In this document: one piece after another, positions 55,925 to 64,000 of the stretch | How positions within the stretch are numbered: the stretch's first letter is position 1 | Layout of the letters: the number at the start of each line of letters is the position of its first letter | Assembly: GCA_963969365.1 (NCBI GenBank) | Contig: OZ017746.1 | Coordinates: 3,472,001 to 3,536,000 of the forward strand | Direction of reading: 5' to 3' | Length of the DNA: 64,000 nucleotides | Source: Asterochloris sp. CNOR1 | Lineage: Eukaryota > Chlorophyta > Trebouxiophyceae > Trebouxiales > Trebouxiaceae | Made by a program: the position numbers and the translations under genes | Notes under the pieces: generated by a model | Database searches by the model: none | Seen by the model: the letters and a program-made list of their open reading frames with translations, nothing else | Told to the model about the DNA's origin: nothing

Positions 55925-58900
55925 GACGCCTGGCGGTCCAGGACCAAGCCAGGGCACCTCGCAGCTGCCCCTCCTTGTTCAGCACAGCATCACTGATGGT
56001 AAGCTCCTGCTCATCTGTACAGGCCCCTTGCCTGCCACTGGCGTGACGCCGTGCAGCCCGTTTTGTTGTCCTCTCTGACAGACCCATCATTTAGTGGGAG
56101 GCAAGGCTGCTCCAAATTGCTGCTGTCAGACTGCAAATCTGAGCGTTGTCTCAATCATGCTGCAGGCCCTGTTGTGACCATTGTGCCGGATGAGGGTGAG
56201 CAGACAACCTCTGACTTTGCGACACAGCACAAGGGCATTCTTGAGCACAGAGCCTGCGGAATTGTCACGCTGTCCGCAGCTATGGAGCTGGTGTTGGTGC
56301 CCTTCAAGGCCAAGAGAGGTGAGCAAACAGCTGCGTAGTGGTTGCCTTGGGCTCTGTGATTGACGAGCTGCACCCTGCCTGCAGCAGCAGGGCTGCAGCT
56401 GAGGCTTCTCAGATACTTCAACTCAGGCTGCCTGTTGGTGCAGTGTCTCAGCATCACAGCTCAGGGGCCTCGACTTACACGCCTTCTCGCCTGAGCTGAC
56501 TGATGTCTTGACCCTGTCCCCTGTGATGCAGATGGAAAGGTCGTGTCAGCATTCTGGGGCTACCTGGTGCCCAGCGGCGTCAACTTGCTGGCTGCCCGCA
56601 TCATTGGCGACAAGATGACCCCAGTTGTGTTGGACCTGGACGAGACCCTGCTGGTGGCATACACGCTGCCCAAGCTGCAGGGCCTGATTGAGGACAACCT
56701 CAAGGAGAGGTAGGGAGCCCAACTGTTTGTGTGGCTGCATGCCTTTGCATTGCCAAGGCGCAGCAAGTGAGTCATTCCGCTCCTTTCTGGAAGGAGGAGC
56801 CCTGCTGCTGTTGGACTGGGATGCATGCTGCTTTTCGTTTTAGATGTGCTGCTCAAGGAGTAGGAGGAGAGCACCCTGCTGCGGGTCTTGTGGCCCCGTG
56901 CACTCCTCAGGCAGGCTGCTAAGCTGCAAAACATGCCACAAGCTCGCTTGCAGCGGCTGGCACAGTGCCTATGGGTCGGTGGCACGACAGCCTCACATCC
57001 CAGACCAAAGTGCTGCTGCTCGTCTGGTGTGAAGGTCCACATGAGTGTGAAGCTGCACATCTCAGGCACTCCAGTGGCTGGCCTTGGGCTGATTGGTGCC
57101 CTTTTGGGACACTATTCATGCAGCAGGACTCATGGGCCCACAAGGTCATTGGCCATCAGCAAGCATGGCAGGGACCTTATGCTTTTGCCTGAACGATTCG
57201 CCATGCCATCTGCACCCCAGCAGCAGGCTATACCAGACGGTGAGTCCATGCAGCGCTTGGTCACCCGAGCGGGCTGTGCAAGGGCTCACTGGTCATCTCC
57301 ACAGATCACAGCAAAGCTTGAGTATGTCAAAACTCATGATTGCCGCCCTGAGCCAGCTAAACGCAACGACTTGCTGCCTGCAGGGCTGCTTGGCAGCAGG
57401 AAGCAGACGGAGGCAAAGCAAGCCCTGACAGGTGTGCATTTGCCTTTTCAGTCAAACCCCCTGTGCTGCGACTGGGACCTCTGCGCTTCTTTGAGCTGAC
57501 GTCTTTTCAGCTGGCCCTGACGCCAGGTCCGAGCTCTGTAGGGGGCCTGCCGCAGTGTGGCTAGGGGGAGCCTGTTGCCATGTGTGCCCAACATGCCGAA
57601 AGTGGTACTGCACCTTTGTGCCTGCCTGCTGCAGTGTCCCCAATGAAGCCCTGCACCTGCTTTGAGCACCAGCTATTGGCACCATCTCTGAGCATCATGA
57701 CGCCCCACTCTCCTTGCATCTGCCACCAGCACTGCGTGCCTGCTGCAGTGTGGCTAAGAGGGCCCTGCTGCCATGTGTTGCTCACTGCCCTCCAGCCAGC
57801 ACTGCAGGGTTGCCAGCACTACTGCCATGCCTGCCCAGTACACCAGCTGCTGTGTTGTGTTGCTGCAGCGTGGCCAAGGGGGACCGGCTGACTAAGGAGC
57901 TGGCTGCGATGCGCAGCGACGAGGAGCTGCTGACCTCTTTCATCAACAGCGACTGCGCCCAGATCCAGGGCAGGACAGGGATGCGCAGGATGCAGGCCAT
58001 GTGAGGGCTCAGCTGCACGTGTTTGCCTCGGGGTTGTGCACCGCAATGAGTGCAACCTACTTTGACATAGGTGATGAGTATGAGTCTGGCCCGGCCCCCA
58101 GGCACTATTTGATGGCATATATCAAGACAAAATGCTTGTGGAGTCTTCCTGCAGTAACTTTGGTCACCTCTACCGCTGCACCACATCAGCTGGGCCTGTG
58201 GTGATGACATGGCAGTGAGATGTGTGCAGTGAATTTCAGCTACTGAGTCCTGGAATGGGTAACTTGCCCTGCAGGCTGCATACCGCCTGAGGGTTTGCTA
58301 TAGCCCTTGCCAAGGTCCTTGTCGGTAGCTGCACCAGTTAATAACTGGGCCACTTTGAGACTGTGGCTTCTTTGACTGCAGGCCGGAGGAAGCCATATTG
58401 CCAGATGGTCAGACGATCAAGCGGCCAGTCATCAGGTTGTTTAACGACTCTGTCATCCTCACACGCATTGCTCCTGGCAAGAAGGAGACCTCCATGATCT
58501 TCAGGCCACGGCCAGGGTGGCAAAAGCTCAAGCAGGCACTTGAGGCCACCAGCAGCGACCAGAAGTGGGTCATGTCCATAGACTCTGTGGTGCAATGTCT
58601 GGTCCTGATTGTGGACTGTACAAGGGACAAGCTTGAGTACCAATGCAGCCCTTGACCATGCTGAGCAATGTGGCCTTTACAGGTTCTTAAAGCAGCTTAG
58701 GGAGGCTGGCTCCTGCACAGCATGAGAGCCACAGCGACTTTTTGTTGCGCAAGCTCTGCTCACAGGATGTTGGATGTCTGCCGCGGTGGCCGCAACGCCT
58801 CCCGTCAACCCCCTGGCGGGCAGGGGGCATGTGACACAGGGGCCTGCCCTGCTGCCAGGCTCATCTCCAACCAGCAATGCCCTACGGATCTTGAGGCTGA

Positions 58901-61900
58901 ACTGCTCAGTCAGCCCACTGCGCTGCCCTGCAGGCGGAAGTATGAGGTGTACGTATGCACAGCAGCCACCCAGGACTACGCCTTTGAGGCGTGGCGCGTG
59001 CTGGACACAGGGTGCACCCTCATCCCCTTTGAGCTGCTGCAGCAGCGCATCACCTGCGTGAAGACCCACAGGGAGCGCAAGAAGCTGTCCGCAGTGCTGC
59101 GCTCCAAGGACGCCATCCGGCTGCCAGAAGGTGGGGGGGCTGGAATCAGGCGCCACTGTCTGTGTTGCTTGCAGCACAGCCTCCAGGAAGACGTAGAGCT
59201 CCTGAGAGGTGGTACAGTACAATGAAGTCTGCAGCACAGTGCTGGGCTTCACTTATCAAGCAATTTGGGGTTTGCCACATGGGGCCAGAGCATGCACAGC
59301 TCCAGCAGCTCAAGTTAGCAATGCAGAGGCCGTGCTTGCCAGGTTCTCCAGTCAGCATATGAGACGCTCAAGGCCATCTGTTTACCGCTGATGCTGTACT
59401 GGCCGCTGCTCAAGAATGTGTTCTGCTGCTGCAGATGCACCAGCAGCGGGAGCCCCAGCAGCCGTGAAGCGCACCTGGTCGTCCAACCCGCTGGCAGTCA
59501 TTGTGGACGACCGCATCGATGTGAGACCAACCCTCAGCTGGGCTCTCCTTGGTTATGCTTCTTGCTGCTGATGCACATGTCAGCCACTCCTGTGCATTTT
59601 GGCTTCAGCAGCATTTGCAATGCAGCTGCCACTCTATGTCATGCAGGTTGCATATAAGTGCTGGCTGAGCCGGCCTCCCTGTGCACGTCCTACCTAACTA
59701 CCATCTTGTTGCAGCACCTTGTCTGTCAGGCGGGGCAGGGCTGCGTCCTCAGCTGCTCCAGCAGCCGGCAGACTGTTGGTGTTCCGGCTGCAGGACCTGC
59801 AAGCATGCTTGACAAGGTGCACCCCTCCTGCATCCAACAACTGGTCAACTTGAAGTGATCTTCACTGCAGGTGTGGGAGGAGGCTGCCCAGGCCCAGGTG
59901 CTGCGCATTGCAGCCTTCACTCCCCACACCGACACCAAGCTGTCCACCACCAACGCGCAGAGCGAGGCCAAGCGCCACCACATGGAGCAGGACATTGCCA
60001 GCCTGGCCATGCACCTGGCCACTCTGCGCAGCTGGGTCTACTTCGGCATCACCATCAGGCTGCAGCCCCTTGTAGAGGACTTTGCCACCAAGCATGGGCA
60101 AGGGTTCTGGGACCTGGATGCGGCTGCCGAGGATGCACGCTCCGTGCTGCCCCTACCAGCCAGAATGCCAGAGCTGCTCAACGTGAGGCGTGGTGCTGCG
60201 CAAGCTTGCTGAGGTTGCAGCTGGGCACGCGAGCAGGCTCAATGACTCAGCGCCAGTGGCTGGTCAAGGCCACATAGTGGCAGCGCTGAGCTGTGCATGC
60301 TTTGCTGTGCCTGGACGCCAAGCAATGACCCGGTCATCTGGCGCCGGCACCACTGCTGCCTGCAAGCCTCCCTGCCTAGGGCATTTCCATTCTGCTGCAG
60401 CGTGAGCGGCTCAACCCTCTGTCCCAGGACGAGCATGCAGCCACCGTCCAGGAGAACAACCTGAGGAGGGAGCGCCTGCGTCAGGCTGCTCAGCAGGTAG
60501 CACAGCATCCTGCTGGTGGCTGCTGAGCTGCACATCTGCATAGGCGCCGCTGCTGTGCACCTGCGGGTGCTTGCAGTCGGCAGGTGGACCTGTGCCAACA
60601 GGATGTTTAGTAATCTGCTGAATCTTCTGCTGGCCTACCTTCTGCTGCAGACCAGGTTGCATGCTTGCAAGAGCCCAACTCATCAAAGTATGTGTTCAAG
60701 TGAAATGATGGATGAGTATGCATAGCTTTGTGCAGGCTGCAGCTGGCAATAAGGCGCCTCAGGATCCTCGCCAGCGCGGTGCACAGGGCGCCAAGCTGGT
60801 AAGCCACGAGCGTGCCTTTACTCCAGAGCTGTAATGCAAAAGGAAGGCAAGCCACAGTGGACAGCCAGTGTCTTGCACCACATAATGATCAGGACTTGCC
60901 TCTGGCTCCTGCCATTCATTGCTTGGGTCTGGCGGACACGGCGCCGCTAGCTCAGGGCCTGGCGTGCTCCCAGACACGCTATCTTTCTGTGATGCAGGCT
61001 GCGGCCACGGGGCCCCAGGGCGATGTGGTGCCGCAGGACCCCCGCCAGCGTGCCAGGGCGGCCCAGCAGCAGCAGCAGCAGGCAGGTCCCCCTGCAGGCT
61101 CCGGGCCCCTCCAGAACCAGGCTGCTGCTGCCAGGGCTGCCTCTGAAGGGGCAGGCGGGCAGGCACCCGGGGCGCAGGCGTCTGGGCGTGGCGGCGCAGG
61201 TGGGGACACGAGGCCAGTTGACCCGCGCAAGAAGCAGCGGGTGCCAGCGGAGCTCCAGGCTGCGGGTCTGAGCCTGCCAGGCCTGTCTGTGGAGGATGAG
61301 GAGATGCCTGACGCTGAGGCAGAGGGCAGGCCGACCCTGAAGCGGAAGCCTGTGGGAGGGCCAGGCGGGGAGGGCCCCCCAGCCGTCAAGCCACGCCTCT
61401 CCAAAGGTCAGTCTTGTGTGCATGCTGCCTGCTCTCTGGCCAGGGCTGGATGAAGGGTGCAGCTGCGCAGGTTGCATCTGCGTCTGGGCCCACCGCAACA
61501 GTGCAGCAGCAGGGAACCACCACTGACCATGGCCATGAGTTCCTGCGCACTGCACTGCGCGCTGTCTGAAAGACGCCATCTCACAGTCTCGGAATCATGT
61601 GCAGTCAACTGACCTGCTGTACTGGCACCACCGATAGGAAGCTTGCAAGTGTGTCAACGTATCACACAATACAGCAAGCTCTTGGCCACCACATAGGTCC
61701 TCACTTTGCCACTATCCACAGGTCCTGCTCCTGGAGAGGGGCCTGGCCAGCAGAGAGAGCCTGCAGCCAGCAAGGGCTCACCGGGGCCCCAGCAGCACAA
61801 GCGCACAGGGTGGGATGAGCGCCCGCCATCGCCGGCGCAGCAGCCTCCTCAGCAGCAGGCGCCGCCCCTGGGAGTGCAGGCAGGCCCTGCAGAGCTGGGT

Positions 61901-64000
61901 GCAATATTGAGGCAGCAGCTCCCCACTGGCTCAGAGCTGCCCTCCTCAGAGCAGCTCTCGGCGCTGCTGCAGGCTGTGGGAGCAGCCAGCGCTGCCTCAC
62001 AGGTCAGCACTGCCACAGGCCGGCAGCAGGGCACCCTGGGCCCTGGCAGCCAGCCATCCAGGCAGCCATCCAGGCAGCCAGCGGCAGCGGGGCAGGTGTC
62101 CTTGCCCCGTCCCATCTCCCTGCCGCCGCCCATGCGCCTACAGCAGCCCCGGGCACAGCCGCCGCCGCCGCAGCTGCCGCCCCCGGGGCAGGCACGCCCA
62201 GGAGTCAGTGGGCAGGCACCGCCCCGCCGCCAGCAGGCACAGGCGCAAGACACTGTTCCCTCGGCACCCCTGGGCTTTGGTGGGCCCCAGGGGCGAGGCC
62301 AGCGGCCCCTGCCTCCGCAGCAGCCACCTGGCACCCAGCACCCGCCGCAGCAGCCGCATCTCGCGCCCCTTCCACAGCCGCGGCCAAGGCCTGGCGCAAT
62401 GCAGCCACAGCAACGCCCTCAGCAGCAGCAGCCAGGCACACTGGGCCCGCAGCAGCGGCCGCAGATTGCGCCCTGGCCGCCAGAGCAGGGGCAGGGGCAC
62501 CAGAGCAGGGAGACACAGTACGTGCCTGCAGGTCCGGTCCCCAGCCCAGGTTTCACAGGCCAAGGCTTCAATGGGCGACCCGCACAGCAGCACTTCGCCC
62601 CCACAGGGCCCCTGCTGCTGCCGCGGCCGCCCACTCTGCCGGCCCCAGGGCCCCCCCCGCACCGCCCAGGGCTTGCTGGGCAGGGGCGGCCTCAGCAGCA
62701 GCAGCAGGCGCAGCAGCGCAGTGACCCTGGGGCTGGAGCAGGCCGGGGCAGAGGCCGCCAGGGTCGCGGAGGTAGGTGAGCCGCCAGCGCCCCATGCCCA
62801 TCTAGGCGTCAAGTCTGCAGCTGCATTCTGTGCCGCAATGCTGCCTGCAGATCAAGAGTGGCAGCATGGAGCGAAGCTCTTGGGACTTGTAAGCTCAAAC
62901 AAATAACGACCTGGCGTGGCCCTGCGAATATGCAGCCCACCTGATGACCTGAGCCCAGGGGCCAGGGTTGGTGCTGCTGAGATCCAGCAGACCCTGCAGA
63001 CTCTCCATGCATACTCTGCAACAGCTTTTAGAGGCAGCCCCGCTGCCTGCAGGGAACGCGCGCGGCGTGGGCGGGGCAGGGGTACTCAGTAGTGAGGTGC
63101 GCAGCCCTGCTTTGCCATGGCCACGCTCAGCACCTTGTGATGTGACCAGCAGCATGTGCATCTGCAAAGTGGGGCTCCAGCTGACTCTCCGCTGTGCTGC
63201 ACTGCAAGCCACGGTTAGTGCCACATGCACAGAGTCAGCTTGATGCATGTCGATGTCTGCAAGGTCTGTTCCAGCCCCTCCCCACTCCCGCCACTTTACC
63301 TGCTGCTGGATGCCAGTCTACAGGCTTTTTGGCTTGCTGCAGGGCGGCAGTGAGGGATCCCAGCCAATTTCAGGGGTGGATGACGAAGCAGTCAGCTGCA
63401 TAGGGGCTGATGCAGCATCAGGAGCAAACGGGCTTGTCTCAGTGCCTGCTCAACCTCAAGGGCGTGGTGAGCATCAGCTCCAGCTGCACTGGGTGCAGTG
63501 ACCATGGTGGAAGCCTGCACTGACATGCGCAATGGGTGGAGGGCCTTCATGCCCGGGGTGACGGTGCACATTGCTAGTGTGTGCCTTGCTGAAGCCTGCG
63601 GAGAACCAGCTCAGACTGTATCATTCCCAGATGCCAGCCCTTGGTTCACAGGTGAGCAGTTCATTCACTCAAGCAAGGGCCACCCTCCGTGCAGATAGTG
63701 CTGCCAAGGACATGGCAGCAGAGTCATCATCTGGCAGGGCAGCAGCGGAACACAGTCCTGCTGCTGCCCCAAGTCGCCTCTGCAACACGGAGCACCTGGC
63801 CCAGGAGGAGGCCGCAAGGGAACAGGAGGGAGTGCCAGCCAGCCAGCAAGCTGTTGTGCCTGCCAAAGCCGAAGACCTCAAGCTAGAGACGCCTCTCAGT
63901 AATGGCACTGCTGCTGTGGCTGACCAGAGGCTTGACGAAGCCGTTGCTGCCTCTGTGAAGCACACCCAGGCACTTCCCAAGCCGGCCCAGCTGCCCACTG
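55925..64000 (+). CDS. CPL1/FCP1-like RNA polymerase II CTD phosphatase (3' end outside window)
   Basis: Exons joined in phase: 55925-55998, 56166-56318, 56532-56709, 57869-58000, 58382-58564, 58934-59130, 59435-59520, 59871-60182, 60401-60496, 60736-60798, 60998-61406 and 61722-62771, then probably 62852-62889, about 63343-63469 and 63697 to the window end. The FCP1 homology domain follows Arabidopsis CPL1: LDLDETLLVAYTLPK (phospho-acceptor Asp), RPVIRLFNDSVILTRI, RKYEVYVCTAATQDYAFEAW, CVKTHRERKKLS and LAVIVDDRIDVWEE. CPL proteins dephosphorylate the Ser5 position of the polymerase II C-terminal repeat in the nucleus. The C-terminal half is Gln/Pro/Gly-rich (exon 61722-62771, 350 residues) with a GRGRGRQGRGG end. 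The dsRNA-binding domains of plant CPL1 are not recognisable within the window. The true start is upstream and unresolved. Confidence 0.88.
57545..57890 (+). repeat. Decayed copies of an exon start inside the preceding intron
   Basis: Exon 57869 starts after ttgctgcag with cgtggccaagggggaccgg. The 1159-bp intron before it holds related segments at 57549-57572 (gccgcagtgtggctagggggagcc) and 57741-57765 (ctgctgcagtgtggctaagagggcc), both followed by tgttgccatgtgt or tgctgccatgtgt. A third partial copy (gcctgcctgctgcagtg) lies at 57620-57636. Confidence 0.75.
62046..62083 (+). repeat. In-frame tandem repeat coding for RQPS units
   Basis: cagccatccagg is repeated in tandem, giving SRQPSRQPSRQPA in the Pro/Gln-rich region of the CPL-like protein. 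Confidence 0.8.

Noticed and set aside
57093-58004. Several open frames in the long CPL intron that could suggest extra exons.
   Set aside because: Exon 56709 joins exon 57869 directly in phase and restores the CPL pattern; the intron frames show repeats but no conserved motif.
62138-62812. Minus-strand open frame of 224 codons opposite the Pro/Gln-rich CPL exon.
   Set aside because: Composition (Cys/Leu/Arg/Gly) is what the complement of CAG- and CCN-rich coding DNA gives; no start context or motifs.
1-64000. tRNA, rRNA, CRISPR arrays, operons or ribosome-binding sites.
   Set aside because: None recognised. The repeats are intronic tandem duplications or codon repeats, and the gene structure is eukaryotic.

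Overview
This window looks like nuclear DNA of a green alga (Chlorophyta, probably a trebouxiophyte such as a Chlorella or Coccomyxa relative; the exact lineage is inferred). The proteins are plant-like (PDX1, spinster-type MFS, CPL-type CTD phosphatase, sacsin with a C-terminal RING, mitochondrial E2, ETF-beta). The DNA is GC-rich, and almost every gene is cut into 5-13 small exons by introns of about 50-250 bp ending in tgcag. Nothing here is prokaryotic; the long open frames that cross introns, or lie antisense to low-complexity exons, are not genes.

Layout. 26-14325 (+): the 3' part of a giant sacsin-like gene ending in a C3HC4 RING. 14326-16030: mostly non-coding, with a TATA-bearing segment. 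About 16030-18299 (+): a TLC-like membrane protein. 18793-20503 (+): a DEDDh exonuclease, convergent with 24086-20522 (-), a site-2 protease. 25972-24318 (-): a heme-oxygenase-like protein, divergent from 26282-28427 (+), a two-domain rhodanese. 28590-30508 (+): PDX1. 33926-30773 (-): a four-CBS protein, divergent from 34439-35861 (+), ETF-beta. 36235-41491 (+): a spinster-like MFS transporter with a very long tail, convergent with 47396-41575 (-), a glycosyltransferase-like type II membrane protein. 47515-49031 (+): an unrecognised gene. 49229-50688 (+): a RING-H2 protein, convergent with 53745-50735 (-), a pyruvate dehydrogenase E2-type protein. About 55925 to the window end (+): a CPL1/FCP1-like CTD phosphatase, still open at base 64000.

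For eleven genes I chained exons by splice phase and recovered an intact frame from start to stop. PDX1, ETF-beta, E2, CBS, rhodanese, RING-H2 and site-2 protease are the best supported. The genes are mainly housekeeping and do not form one pathway. PDX1 (vitamin B6), the E2 (pyruvate oxidation) and ETF-beta (fatty and amino acid oxidation) share only a metabolic theme.

I see no clear new multi-gene system. The observations most worth following are: (1) an E2-type protein whose catalytic His is Gln, as in the non-catalytic E3-binding protein; (2) a heme-oxygenase-like protein whose aligned heme-ligand His is Gln; (3) at least five introns carrying decayed tandem copies of their own splice site and flanking exon; (4) about one in twelve resolved introns starting with GC instead of GT; (5) very tight convergent and divergent gene spacing.
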